This document shows, one piece after another, positions 46,290-58,562 of a stretch of 64,000 nt of DNA. The DNA lies in contig NC_050098.1 in assembly GCF_902167145.1 (NCBI RefSeq), positions 108,600,207-108,664,206 of the forward strand. Reading direction: 5' to 3'. Source of the stretch: Zea mays. Lineage: Eukaryota; Streptophyta; Magnoliopsida; Poales; Poaceae. How positions within the stretch are numbered: the first letter of the stretch is position 1; each line of letters begins with the position of its first letter. Under the pieces are notes generated by a model, which saw only the letters and a program-made list of their open reading frames with translations, did no database searches and was not told the DNA's origin. Made by a program: the position numbers and the translations under genes.

Positions 46290-46692
46290 GTACCACCACA
46301 GAGGAATCAATAAACTATAAATACCATCCTTTCAAAAGTAAAACTTGATAGAAACAAATGCTGGATAGATCGTCAGGACGATAAGGATAGACCTAGGACG
46401 TGAAGCCTTAGGATGATAGAAGGGTAGCTAGGTGGCTATTTGAGTAAGCCCTATAGGCTACTATAAGGGATGGGAGTTCTTCCCTATTCCCTCTAAGTTG
46501 AAGTGAGGTCGTTTAGGACGAACATGCATGCATCCGTACTTAAACTATTAATAATTGGGTAAGAACTTTAATACACGATAATGACAATATTAAGTACACC
46601 CAGTGCCATTGTCGTAGTCATAGAGAGGCTGAGTTTTGATCCCTTTTTATTTTATAATTCTTTTTCTTTTTACTCACGCTTAACAGTACACA
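46290..46692 (+). other. Leader of the Tekay-type element
   Basis: Non-coding sequence between the PBS and the extra ORF. I see no gene here. It may contain packaging signals or a splice donor, but nothing decisive is visible. Confidence 0.4.
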
Positions 46693-47513
46693 TATGACTT
46701 CTCACGGATCCTCGGAAGAAGGGAACGCACAGTCCCACACGGACGGGGTTGCACGAGAGGGTTTTCCCCGTATCTTATGGGAGGTGATTCAGGGAGCCGG
46801 TTACGCGACGCCTCCCCAGTACGCGGTTTGAGAAGCACCGAGTGCCCCGCTGTAGGGTGAGGATGACCCTGGAGCATCATCCCCTACAGCCAGGCTAGCA
46901 TTCGTTGGACTCTGAGTCTTTCGAATACCGTGCTGAGGACACTATCGAGGCGATTGCTCTTTACGGGCTGACTACCTTCTGTGGTTTTCACCCATTAGAG
47001 CTGTCTACTCATCCCAATGGCTTGTTCCCTGCTGAAAAGGAGGACAACCCAATGTGGAAGGACAGAGTGGAGCATGCCAAGGATATCTGGGCTCTTTACC
47101 CATGGCAGACTGCGTGCTTGACGGTTCGATGCATGGATGCTCTGTATCGTCAGCAGGTGAGGCGAGGAGAGGCAATGTCTCATCTGATGGCATTATTGGA
47201 GGCTACCAAGATCACCTTGGACAACAGAGAGTAACTTGTGGTAGACCTGTCCACTGAGATGGTGGAAAAGGATCTACAGGTGGAACAGATGTCCAACGAG
47301 ATTCAGGAGCTTGAGGAGCTAGTGGGAACCAGGGAGAATACCATTGAGGTTCTCGAGGATCAGCTCATCAACACTCAGTAGCAACTCGCGGAAGCTAACC
47401 AACATTTGGATATGCACCACCAGGAGATCCAGGACATGGAGGCCAACGAGGATGTCGACATCGAGGGAGGAGAGGAGCCGGAGCCTGCCTCCAGTTGGAC
47501 ACTGCTGGCTTAG
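46693..47513 (+). pseudogene. Extra ORF between PBS and gag of the Tekay-type element
   Basis: A candidate ORF starts at ATG 46693 (MTSHGSSEEG). After two early stops and a frameshift near 46890-46910 it continues as a frame reading DSESFEYRAEDTIEAIALYGL, TTFCGFHPLEL, DRVEHAKDIWALYPW and ALYRQQVRRGEAMSHL. It then has a heptad-like coiled coil (VEKDLQVEQMSNEIQELEELV, ENTIEVLEDQL) and an acidic end (EDVDIEGGEEPEP). TAA/TAG codons fall near 47232, 47380 and 47511. I do not recognise a family. The coherent composition, coiled coil and few lesions over about 270 codons suggest a decayed accessory gene, not chance. Accessory ORFs upstream of gag are known in some plant gypsy lineages such as Ogre. 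Confidence 0.5.
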
Positions 47514-47866
47514 GGAGACCCCTTCCCCCGAGTCGAGCGTTGCCTCGTTTGCTCACTAGGTCGCCTAGATAGGGTTAGCAGTGTGTGGCGGTAAAACTCC
47601 TCGAGGCTAGCTTAGCTTTTGCACCCTTGGGGTACTAGGCTAGACAGGGTTGAGTCTTTTGGGTCACTGATGTATCTTAGCAAACTCTTTTGGAAGTATG
47701 GATGATGAATGATGTCAGTTTTAATTGATGAAGGAAGATTTTTATGCCATGTGGAATCTTTTTATGAATTACGCAAGAAGATACTGGTTTTACCCTTTTG
47801 AATCTTTCTCCACGTATGAACCTTGACATCAGAAATGTGATATTGAGAGCATTCTTGATTTTTCAG
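47514..47866 (+). other. Spacer between the extra ORF and gag
   Basis: No gene is seen. It ends in a pyrimidine-rich tract and CAG immediately before the gag ATG, resembling a 3' splice acceptor. Confidence 0.45.
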
Positions 47867-49240
47867 ATGGCAGGAAGAGCGCGTCGTGGACAGAATGAAC
47901 GTATTCCTCCGCCACCGCCTCCTACTCTGCAAGAGCTGATGGCTCAGCAGAATGAGATCTTGCGACAGTTGGCTCAGCGTCAGCTGCCACCTCAGCATTA
48001 TGGTGGTGGTGATCATCAGCGTCACCTATCAGCAGCCACTTATCAGGAGTTTCTCGGCACGCAGCCACCTTTGTTCACTCGGGCAGAGGATCCACTTGAT
48101 GCGGATGTATGGCTTAGGGTAGTGGAATCCAAATTCCCACTACTCAATGGAGTTTGTTCAGAGGTGACTAAGGTCAGGTTTGCCACCCAGCAGCATCGCG
48201 GACCCGCACGGACATGGTGGGACCACTTTCTTGCTATGCAGCCAGTTGACCATGAGGTGGAATGGAGAGAGTTCAAGGCAGCTTTCAGGGGGCATCATAT
48301 ACTAGCAGACATTATGGATCGCAAGCTCAATGAGTTTCTGGCACTCACTCAGGGGAACCGGATAGTGTTACAGTACGCTCAGGCCTTCAATGACCTGTGC
48401 CAGTATGCCGGATATCATGTAGACACTGATGAGAAGAAGAGGGACAGGTTCAGGAGGGGGCTCAGCACTAAGCTCCGCGACCGTCTCAACACCGTCAGGG
48501 CCAACAGTTACAATGAGTTACTTAACATGGCCATATCTCAGGAGGACTGCATCACAGCTCGTCAGGTAGAAAAGAAGAGGAAGACCCCTGTGGTAGGACC
48601 TTCAGCTCAGCCACAGCGCTTCAGGATTGTATCTGACCTCCAGAACAGGGGACCTCAGCAGCAGCAAGGACGTTGGGTGATCCGACCACAGCAGCAGCAG
48701 CAGGCACCCAACCGCTCTCAGCCCCCAGTTCAGAGGAACAATCAGCCACAACAACAGCAGTACCGTCAGGCAAATGACAACAGGTGTTTCACTTGCGGTA
48801 ACACTGGGCATTATGCTAAGAATTGCCCCAGAAATCAGCAGAGGCATGGACAGAATTCCAATCAAAACCAAGGAAAGAGGCAGAAGGTGCAAGTGAGGCA
48901 AGGCAGGCTGAACTTCACCACCATGGCTGATATTCCAGAGGGAGCACCCGTCATGACTGGTATCTTCTTCGTTTTGAATAATCCTGCAATTATTCTTTTT
49001 GATTCTGGTGCATCACACAGTTTTATCAGTGCCAAATTTAGTGCCAAGTGCCAGTTACCTTTTCACCACACCAATGGGGGTATTACCATTTCAACACCAG
49101 GAGGCAGGGTTGCCACCTATCAAATCAATAGGCAGGTGCCTATAAAATTTGGTAGTCTTGTGATTAGAACCACCCTTCTCATCTTAGGGTTGGATAGTGT
49201 GGAGATTATATTGGGAACTGATTGGTTATCCAGGCATTAG
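47867..49240 (+). CDS. gag: Tekay-type gag and protease region
   Basis: The start is ATG 47867-47869 (MAGRARRGQNE), preceded by TTGATTTTTCAG; the frame is open upstream to 47798 but that part is not expected to be coding. Gag core: LDADVWLRVVESKF, GPARTWWDHFLAM, VLQYAQAFNDLCQYAGY. A Gln-rich segment precedes the canonical knuckle CFTCGNTGHYAKNC (48784-48825). The aspartic protease follows in the same frame with IILFDSGASHSFIS (about 48990-49030) and ILGTDWLSRH. It ends at TAG 49238-49240, where related polyproteins continue, so this stop probably truncates a gag-pol fusion. The 457 codons are otherwise undamaged. Confidence 0.88.
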   Translation: MAGRARRGQNERIPPPPPPTLQELMAQQNEILRQLAQRQLPPQHYGGGDHQRHLSAATYQEFLGTQPPLFTRAEDPLDADVWLRVVESKFPLLNGVCSEVTKVRFATQQHRGPARTWWDHFLAMQPVDHEVEWREFKAAFRGHHILADIMDRKLNEFLALTQGNRIVLQYAQAFNDLCQYAGYHVDTDEKKRDRFRRGLSTKLRDRLNTVRANSYNELLNMAISQEDCITARQVEKKRKTPVVGPSAQPQRFRIVSDLQNRGPQQQQGRWVIRPQQQQQAPNRSQPPVQRNNQPQQQQYRQANDNRCFTCGNTGHYAKNCPRNQQRHGQNSNQNQGKRQKVQVRQGRLNFTTMADIPEGAPVMTGIFFVLNNPAIILFDSGASHSFISAKFSAKCQLPFHHTNGGITISTPGGRVATYQINRQVPIKFGSLVIRTTLLILGLDSVEIILGTDWLSRH

Positions 49241-52200
49241 GCAGTACTTGATATTGCAGCAATGACCATTGAGATTGACTCCCCTACTTGTGGCGAGACT
49301 ACTTTATATTTGCCCGATCAGGGTTGTACCCGCTCTTGTGCATTCACCATGATAGATTCACCGGTTGAAAGAATCCCTGTAGTATGTGACTACCCAGATG
49401 TTTTTCCTGACGAATTGCCAGGAATGCCACCCGACAGAGACATAGAGTTCGCGATTGAATTACAACCCGGGACTGCTCCTATATCCAAGAGACCCTATAG
49501 GATGCCTCCAGCGGAACTGGTGGAATTGAAAAAGCAACTACAAGATTTGTTGGACAAGGGGTTCATTCGCCCGAGTACTTCACCATGGGGATGTCCAATC
49601 TTGTTTGTAAAGAAGAAGGATGAAAGTCTGAGATTGTGTGTCGATTACCGCCCTTTCAATGCGGTGACCATCAAGAACAAATACCCATTGCCTCGCATTG
49701 ATGTATTGTTTGATCAGTTGGTGGGAGCCAAAGTATTCTCCAAGATAGACCTACACTTGGGCTACCATCAGATCAAGATCAGGGCCAGCGATATTCCAAA
49801 GACGACTTTCTCTACCAGATATGGGCTTTATGAGTATTTGGTGATGTCTTTTGGGCTGACCAATGCCCCAGCTTACTTCATGTATTTTATGAATTCAGTC
49901 TTTATGCTAGAGCTGGACAAGTTTGTGGTGGTCTTCATTGATGACATTCTGGTGTATTCCAAGAATGAATCCGAGCACACTAAGCATTTGCATACCGTAC
50001 TTCAGAGACTGTGTGACCATCAGTTGTATGCTAAATTGTCCAAATGTGAATTCTGGCTGAAGGAGATAAAATTTCTGGGTCACACCATTTCTCAGGATGG
50101 GGTATCAGTTGATCCTGAAAAAGTACAAGAAGTGATGAATTGGAAACCTCCTACAACAGTACGACAGATCCGTAGTTTTCTGGGATTGGCAGGGTATTAT
50201 CGACAATTTATTCCGGATTTCTCCAGAATTGCCAAGCCAATGACTGAATTGTTGAAGAAAGGAGTCAAGTATGAATGGAGCCAGAAGTGTGAGGATGCCT
50301 TTCACACACTCCGGCAGCATTTGACAACAGCACCCGTGCTAGCTCAGCCTGACAACACCAACCCCTTTGAGGTTTATTGCGATGCTTCCGGTACTGGATT
50401 GGGATGTGTCTTGATGCAAGACAACAGGGTCATTGCTTATGCCTCCCGAGCACTCAGACCCCATGAGCAGAACTACCGCACACATGACCTGGAGTTAGCG
50501 GTCGTGGTTCATGCTCTCAAGATTTGGAGACATTACTTAATGGGAGCTCACTGTAATATTTACACTGATCATAAGAGTCTCAAATATATCTTCACCCAGG
50601 CTGATCTTAATATGAGGCAGAGAAGATGGTTAGAGCTAATCAAGGACTATGATTTGGAGGTGCATTACCATCCTCGCAAAGCCAATGTTGTGGTAGATGC
50701 CTTAAGCAGGAAAGCCCAGTGCAATTGTATGAATATGGATGCAAGGATCACCACCCTATGTGATGAGTTGTGCAAGCTGAGCATAGAAGTCGTTTCCTCC
50801 GGTGCTTTAAGTTATATTTCAGTGGAGCCCACCTTACATGAGCAAATAGTCAGGGCACAGATTGGTGACAAGGGTGTCTAAGTCATTAAGGAAATGATCA
50901 AACAGAAGGAGGATAAATACAAATGCTTCCGACAGGACAACAAAGGGATTCTATGGTTTGGAGACCGATTGGTGGTTCCCAAGAACCCCGAGCTCAGAAA
51001 GAAAATATTGGATGAAGCTCACCTTTCCAAATTCTCCATGCACCCGGGCAGTAACAAGATGTATCATGACCTCATATCCTTGTACTAGTGGACCAGAATG
51101 AAGAGGGAAATTGCGAAGTATATATCTGAATGCGACACCTGCCAGAGAGTCAAGGCCAGTCATTTGAAGGTAGCAGGCACTTTATAGCCCCTTCCCATAC
51201 CATCCTGGAAATGGGAGGACATTTGCATGGATTTCATTGTGGGAATACCTCCCGACACCACGATTCTATTTGGGTCATTGTGGATAGGTTGACCAAGACA
51301 GCTCATTTCTTGCCGGTACATACCACCCACAGGGCAGAGAAATATGCAGAAATCTACATTGACCAGATAGTTCGCTTGCATGGAATACCAAGGACTATCG
51401 TATCTGACAGAGGAGCACCGTTCGTGGCACGTTTCTGGGAGCAATTGCAAGAATCACTTGGGACTCATGTAATAAGAAGCTCAGTATACCATCCTCAAAC
51501 TGATGGTCAGACAGAAAGGGTGAATCAGATTTTGGAAGACATGTTGAGGGCATGTGTGCTACACTATGGAAAGGATTGGGACAAGTGTCTTTCATTGGCA
51601 GAGTTCTCTTATAATAACAGCTACCAGTCCAGTTTGAAGATGGCACCTTTTTGAAGCCTTGTATGGGAGAAGGTGTAGGACACCGCTAAATTGGTCACAA
51701 GCTGGAGAAAGGGAAATTTTTGGACCTGACCTGGTTCTTGAAGCCGAGGAGAAAGTCAGAGTCATTAAGAGGAATTTAGAAGCTGCTCAGGCCAGGCAAA
51801 AGAGCTATCATGACAAGAGGAGGAAGCCTCTACAGTTTGGAGTGGGAGATCATGTCTATCTGAAGGTGTCACCCACCAAAGGTGTTCAAAGATTTGGAAT
51901 CAAGGGCAAGTTAGCTCCTCGCTACATTGGGCCCTATGAGATCATAGAGATTTGTGGACCCGTGGCATATCAATTGAAGTTGCCACCCCATATGTCAGCA
52001 GTTCATGATGTGTTCCACGTATCTCAGCTGCGAAAGTGTGTCCGCTTACCCACGGAAGTACTACTTGAATCAGAATTGGAGATAGAACCAGAATTATCCT
52101 ATCAAGAGCACCCCGTCAAGGTATTGGATCAAAAGGAGAGATCAACACGGGCAAGGTCGATCATAATGTATAAGGGTCAGTGGAGTCATCACTCAGTGGA

Positions 52201-52330
52201 AGAAGCTACGTGGGAGACTGAGGGTTTTCTACGTTCTCGCTTCCCTGACTTTCTGCCCAAAGGAGTCGGTACGTACTCCAAAAACTCCACCCCCACCTGC
52301 CCTTTGAATCTAAATATGAGAAAAACTTAG
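49241..52330 (+). pseudogene. pol: Tekay-type pol: RT, RNase H, integrase, chromodomain
   Basis: Same frame as gag. [37 protein letters not shown] (about 49933-49960), [11 protein letters not shown]. RNase [22 protein letters not shown]. The RT-RH part is open from 49241 to 50878. Integrase: H..H..C..C zinc finger (HLSKFSMHPGSNKM...CDTCQ, about 51020-51155), MDFIVG, VSDRGAPF, HPQTDGQTERVN. GPY-type end GPYEIIEICGPVAYQL, then a chromodomain ending HSVEEATWETE. Defects: TAA 50879-50881, TAG 51086-51088, TAG 51185-51187, a frameshift near 51255-51265 and an extra T in the run at 51649-51653. It ends at TAG 52328-52330. Confidence 0.9.
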
Positions 52331-52513
52331 ATGTTAAAGGTATAGTAAGCTTTGAAAATAACTTTAAAAGGACTTCCTTTTGAAGTTGCAAAGAGAATAA
52401 CATTCGAAGAGCAGTTAACTAGAGAAACTTGACTAAGGGAAAAAGGCAGCATACCAGCACACCTTCTTGGTACCCCTAAAGGATCCCTACTCGAAATCTC
52501 GGGACGAGATTCC

Positions 52514-52529
52514 TTTAAGGGGGGAGGGC
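52514..52529 (+). other. Polypurine tract of the Tekay-type element
   Basis: TTTAAGGGGGGAGGGC directly precedes the 3' LTR start TGTAACACC. The stretch 52331-52513 before it shows no gene. Confidence 0.8.
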
Positions 52530-55500
52530 TGTAACACCCCAGGTGTTACCAAGGCCATGGTTTCATTTATGCACTGATGACTTGTGATCACATGTGGTTA
52601 AGTGGAGGAGAAGAAGAACCTAAAACCTTGGAAGCATGGGTTAGTTAAGAGGGGTTAATGGCAAAGGCTTCACCAACACAATTGGAACAAGGGTCATGTG
52701 GAGCCAAGGTGATTAAACCCTAAAGACACCTAAGGGCACTAGACTTCCAAGCAAGGGATCAGTGGATAAGTTAATCAAATTGCCAAAGCATGATCCTAGT
52801 CCTTAAACAAGTTTTAGTAACATTGTAACCTACCAAATGCAGGGAGGGAACATTGCAAAAAAACCCCTTGAAGGCCCCAATTTCACCCCTTAAGTGGAGA
52901 GCACACTAGAGCTCTCTAATTCTCTCTAAGTCAAAATCTAACCCTAATCTAAAGATCCACCGTGTTCACTTAGTAATTGGCACCAAAACCACTTGGGTTA
53001 AATACCAAAAAGGTGCCAAACCACCTAAGGCACCCACTGGAAAAGTTTGAAACTGAGCCCAAGTCGTTTGACAAGATTTGGCATGATTTTTGTCGCGAGG
53101 TGGACAGAGGGACAAGCCAGATTTGGCGTCCGCAAATCTCCCTACCTAGGGCATATCTGCCATTGGAACTCACATACAAGAGACAGCCCTAGGTGCTAGG
53201 AGGAGGCCTGCGCCGGATTTTTGCCAAGATTCGCACGTTTGTGATCTCGGCGAGCTGTTGAGCAAGGGCAGAAGAACACTTCCACGTGTTCGACACGCTC
53301 TGAACGCGCCAGAGCACGCCCAGCGCCCGACCCCACGCGCCCCGCGCCGCGCCAAGCCGCGCCCGTGTCTCCTGCCCGCGCCCACGCCTATAAAGCCCAC
53401 CGAAGCTTCAACCGTACTCCCCCGCGCGCTCTCGACCTCACCGGAGCCAGAGATCACCAGCGTTTGCCCTGCTGACGGCGTGCCAGCGGCCGCCCGATCC
53501 CCCGCCACCGTAGACCGGCCAGCAGAGCCATCCCCAACACCGTCCAACCCTCGAAATAGACTCTACGTGCCTCGGTGAAGCTCCCAGAGCGAGGAATCGA
53601 GCTCTGCCTCACCGGAGACGCCGGATCAAGGTCGCCGGACTTCACCCGACCGCCGGTGAACGTAGATCAAGCTCCATGGTGAGTTGTTCTTCAATTCCTT
53701 GCACGGGTCGACTCTTTAGCACCCCATGAAGCTTCCCGTGCCCTTGGATTGACCTGTATCGCCGTGGATAGGCCGGAGCACGCGCCGCCGACAAGCTCGC
53801 TCGCCTGCGCACGTGGACCGACCGATTCCGGCCATCACCGTCGTCGAGTCGCACCTCGTTGTGACCGCAAGGACCTCCCAAAGCCAACCCCACCCTTCGC
53901 CGGACCTTCCTCGCCGCCGGTAAGCCGCACCACCCTTTTTCCTTTCGCGGGTACTCTTCAAAAGGGGGGAGGGACCTCGGGGAAGAAGAAATAGAAGCCA
54001 GGGGGTTTTTGAACTGTCAGAGACTCAGGGGAATAGTTGCGCAGGAGTATAAATTAAAGGAATGGTTTAGAAAGAACCCAGGGACCTCGGTGCAAACTGG
54101 TTTTCTAGGAAACCTTTTTAATATTTCTAATTTAAATACAAACAGAGCTTGTAAAATTCATAACTTCAGTTTTTTTAACCAAATTTGGTCAAACCAATTT
54201 TGCCTGATTCTAAATAATGTGAACTACTTAGGAAAAATACAAAACCCCCTTAGTATTGCAAAAGAATTTAAAGTTTGGATTTAAATATTGTTTTGGCCAA
54301 AAGTTAAATAATAGAAGGAAAAATAGTTACACTGTTAGACTGAGGTTAAGAAAAATCAGAGAAGTACTTAATCACTCCCTGATCTGTTCAAAAATAGTAA
54401 ACCCCTCAGTACACCAAATTAAGGTAGGGTTTGCCATTTAAATCATTTTTAGCTTAAAGATAAAGAAAATAGAAAAGGTAATTTAAAATAGAAACCAGGG
54501 AGCAACCACATTTTTGTTAACTCACTTATTTAATGTAGTTCACTGGAAAAATTTATTAGACCTTTGTTTAGTACAAAGGAAATGAGATACCTTTTATTTT
54601 ATGAAAACAATGAAAACTTAGGAAAATCTTAGAGAAATAATCATGAGGAGAAAACACCCGAAACCTTGGGATAACTAATACTTTGTTATTATGAACATAG
54701 GAAAAATATGAAATTTGTTGTTTAATATTTTTCAAATAACAAGTTAGTTATAAGTACCTTTTTGGCATAAAACTTTAGAAATTCACAACTAAATATCCAT
54801 TAGGCCTTTTCTGTGATTTTTAACACAGAGGCCTAATATCACCTATGAATCTGGACAAAAATAAAATTTGGTACAAAAATCTCACTTAAATCATAGCTAT
54901 AGTGTAAAATGCTGTTTAACACTTGTTTTTGTTAATTTTGCACAAGTAGTATCTGAATTAGTATCCACCTCAAATTTTTAGGAGAACCCACAAATATTAA
55001 TAGTAACCCACTGTAATTTTTAAAGAAATTTTGGAAATTTTAAAATTACTGTTGTAGTTCAAACCCAACTTAAGAGCATGAAAAGAGAATAAAAGAAAGA
55101 ATTAAGTAGTGGAGATACATGTTACCCTGACCAAGACAGCAAAAATCTTAAGTACCTACTAAAACCTTTAAGGGCAATCCAAGCCTTAATCCACTACAGT
55201 TGCCTCTAAGCAAGACCTCAAACCTAAATTGATAAACATAAATCACCAGAGTTTCTTATAACCAGGAAAACCCTAAATTATCAAATAACTTAGTTCTTCT
55301 TCACTACGCAAAATGGTTATTAAATCCTGCATATCATAGCATACATATTTCTTACTCTTTGCATTCGATAGATTGCAACCTCGCTGACAGAGAGTACATC
55401 CTCGTGCTGGAGCAAGGATTTGCTCAGGAGGTAGCCCCGGATCCAGCACCAGAGCCTGCCGTCGAGGATCTGCCTGCCCTAGCTTTGGAAGGCAAGCCCC

Positions 55501-56803
55501 GGTTTTATGCATAATCGTTATATATGCTATTTTACTACACTTAATGTTTGTAGGCTTGTATTGTGCACTTAAGTGTAGGAGTTGACTGAAACCCTAGTTG
55601 CATGAACTCAGGATTCCTTTTGAGATGGATACTAGTAGGTTGAGTAGCTGCTTTACTAATCAGGGATCTCGGTAGAAGTCGAGTGATTTTTCTAGCACTC
55701 GCGCGAGGTCAGGAATTGGTTGTATCCATTTTTATATCATATTGATGATGGTCTATGGATAATGATCCATGGGGATGTGTTGTCTACGAGACGGAAATTG
55801 GAATAAGGATTAAGGTGTGGTACCATGTGTCAAGCGTTTGAGCGTTTGAACGTGGTCTCCCATTCCGGTTGTGGTGGGTACAAGTGCGGTCACTGCATGA
55901 CGGCAGTCGGGGTCAGTGAGGCATTGTACGCCAAGGCGGTGAGCCCCTTTCTGTTGCGAGGGAATCGATGGGGACGATTGATGTGTGTGGGGACGGAGTG
56001 CCTCGCCACGTCGTGTGTTTAGGTTTACCTTGCAAGGTTGAAACTCGATTCGAATCGTCTGCTTCTCGCAGCTAATGAGACTGCTTGATCCATGCTGCTA
56101 CATTGAGTAACAAGTGGAAATGTGATGACTTGGCAAAAGTTGTTGATTGCTAAATGTTTCATACCATGTATGATTAGATAAATATACATTTAGTCTTAAG
56201 AGAGTCACACTAAAACTTGAAAAAGCTAAAACTTGATTTTTAGACTTAGCTAGTGCTTTTTGCAAACCAAACCCTTCAGCCAAACAGCTGCATGTCTAGA
56301 GGTAGAGGAGTAGACTCCTCACACCGGGTGAGTCTAGCTGAGTATTAGTATACTCAGCCTTGCTTGTGGCATAATTTTTTATAGGTTCTCTGGAGGACAT
56401 GGTTGCTGGAGTGACTTGGCCGTCCATCTTGCCACCGGGATGGACAGTCGAGTGGGACCCTACCTCGGCTGAGGAGGAGCATGAGGAGTGATGGGACAGG
56501 CTTCCCCATCCCTCCATTTATTTACCGTTAGTTTTATTCCGCTGCATTCCGAACAATGATCTCCACTTTTGCTAAAACTCCGATGTTGATGTAATAATTT
56601 GATACTCCTTAATGTATGGTTTTATGCTTTATTGTATTTGCTCTGTGCCTCACCTTCGAGTGAGTATGTGGTACTTGATCCTATTAGTGGCCTCGTCGGA
56701 CTAGATCCAAGGGACTGACGTGTTATTCCTATTTAAGTGCGGTCTAGCCTCTAAGGCGGGACTTAGGCACTTAAGTTGGAATAATTCGGGCGGTTCCGCC
56801 ACA
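52530..56803 (+). repeat. 3' LTR of the Tekay-type element
   Basis: This 4,274-bp LTR is collinear with the 5' LTR. Near 55840 the sequence jumps from GTGTCAAGCGTTTGAGCGTTTGAACGTGG straight to TCTCCCATTCC, a deletion of about 80 bp relative to the other LTR, with a short repeated filler (GAGCGTTTGA). Confidence 0.9.
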
Positions 56804-58371
56804 GCGTTGTACTCATATTAATGTTAGTCATCATTTAGTATACTTATTTTATTATGTCACATGTTATTAACATCAAGAACTTCATTTGTTTAGCTTATGT
56901 TTTACATGTAGACATTCATAAAATCATATCTCTTTAACCGGAACTCTGAATTTAGTGATTCTCGAACCTACGATCTCATAGCAGAGCGTAGAATATTTCT
57001 ACGTAGTTTGTTCTCATCTTTGGTGTAATGTTAGTTTATGTACTCCTTGTCTATTTGTATGTATTGCTACGAGTAGCAGCGAGGTCACAAGAAACCAGAA
57101 GACCAATTTGGTGAAGTACCTGGAATCTCAAGTCATAGACAAGTTGTGCCCTTGATCACTTTTATTTACCTAATAATGTTTCTGTTAATCACTATGAAAT
57201 GCTCATGTTAATTGGAAGGGAACTAATAGGTTTCCCTAGTTTGTTTACCTCACACCTTGCAAACAAATGAACTATTGGGTAGACTCGCTATTGCTCTACC
57301 TGGATTTGGAATTAATGTTATATTGAATTATGATCATGTTCCATTACTATTGTTGGTTTAATTATTGTTCATGATAATATTATTATGTTAAATGGAACAT
57401 GGAGCGACCATCCGGGAAAACAGTGCTACCACAAGGGTGGAATGGGACGCCCTTGGCTGAATAATTAGGAAAGCTATTGTGAGTTAATCCTTTCCCGAAA
57501 GGGGCAAGCGGGGTGGAGTTGTGCAGGTGTAGGAGGTCCTCGAGTTGGACTGTCTTTTTAGCTTTTCGGACGAGGGATTCCTACATCACCTTCGGCCCGG
57601 AATCCATAGCGGGTTCTCTCCTCTAGTGGAACTTTGTAAAGGCCTCGCAGTGGATCCCTAGCCATTCACCATGGAAGTGTCTAAGGGTCTAGCTAACCCT
57701 AGCTAATCGGTAAACACGTCTAGTGGGTAAAGATGTGCAACCTCTGCAAAGTGTAAAACTGGTATATCAGCATGCTCACGGTCATGAGCAGCTCGGACCC
57801 TCACATGAGTAACTTATGTAATTAATCTTAATTTGCCATTTGCATCACATTGTGGGGTTTATTATTAATTTTGATCTCTTATTTTTTTGGGTTGTATCTA
57901 CTGATACTTAGTAAGTGCTAATAAAACTTTGACCAACTTTAAAAGCAATGCTCAGCTTTAACCATCTTCTTTGATAAGCCTTACACTTCACATGAGCCCC
58001 CACCGTAAGTGAGCTCATGCACATTATTCCCCACAACATGTTGAGCGATGAACGTATGTGAGCTCACCCTTGTTGTACTCACATCCCCCAGGTCAAAGAC
58101 AGGTACCACAAGATAAGAAGCATGGAGGATCTCGTGATGAGTTTGTGAGAGGTCTAGGTCGTCGTCTTCCAGTCAAGTATGGTTGCGGAGGATCGTTGTC
58201 TTCGTATGATGTAATTATTTAGATATTTTGTTTAGAACTCATATTATATAGTAAAGATGTGACATTCGTTTCTGTACCATGAGTCATCATATATATATGT
58301 GTGAGACTTGATCCTAGCACACATTTGAGATGCGCCCGAGTTTGCCCCTTAAATCTAGGTGTGACACCATA

Positions 58372-58562
58372 TTGGCTGTAAGGAGCCGATCACTCTCCAC
58401 GGGCCCGCACCAAGTCCATGCCTTGGTGGCGCAAGGAGCTGATGGCCCTTGAAACCCCTGCTTCATCCGCAATAGGCGAGTCCAACCTACTATGGTCAAA
58501 GATTCACCACACAACCGGAACATCCTACACGTAGTTAGGCCTAGCGATCGTGACGGGCACCT
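58372..58562 (-). pseudogene. gag: Element D gag/leader remnant, 5' part
   Basis: This continues the minus-strand gag remnant after the solo LTR. The CCATA duplication is followed by TTGGCTGTAAGGAGCCGATC, and the stretch reads towards the LTR without a clear start codon. A possible degenerate primer-binding site (GGTGCCCGTCACGATCGC on the minus strand) lies near 58547-58562. Confidence 0.5.

Larger units (their letters stand above)
41931..56803 (+). mobile_element. Tekay/Del-type chromovirus (Ty3/gypsy), complete, 14.9 kb
   Basis: Flanked by GCGTT on both sides (41926-41930, 56804-56808). It has 4.3-kb LTRs, an initiator-Met PBS, an extra ORF upstream of gag, gag, pol with RNase H before integrase, a chromodomain and a PPT. 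Order and sequence fit the Tekay/Del lineage of chromoviruses. The LTRs differ by roughly 2-3% by eye plus a deletion of several tens of bases in the 3' LTR. Pol has stops and frameshifts, so the copy is defective. Confidence 0.9.
39417..58366 (+). mobile_element. Solo LTR C of the Tekay-type family, split by a complete element
   Basis: The two parts 39417-41930 and 56809-58366 run from TGTAACACCC to GGTGTGACA and are flanked by exact CCATA duplications (39412-39416, 58367-58371). There is no internal coding region, so this is a solo LTR. It carries a ~0.93-kb tandem duplication, and the 14.9-kb element at 41931-56803 is inserted in the second unit. Shared blocks with solo LTR A and the element B LTR include GAACATGGAGCGACCA near 57398. 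Confidence 0.82.
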
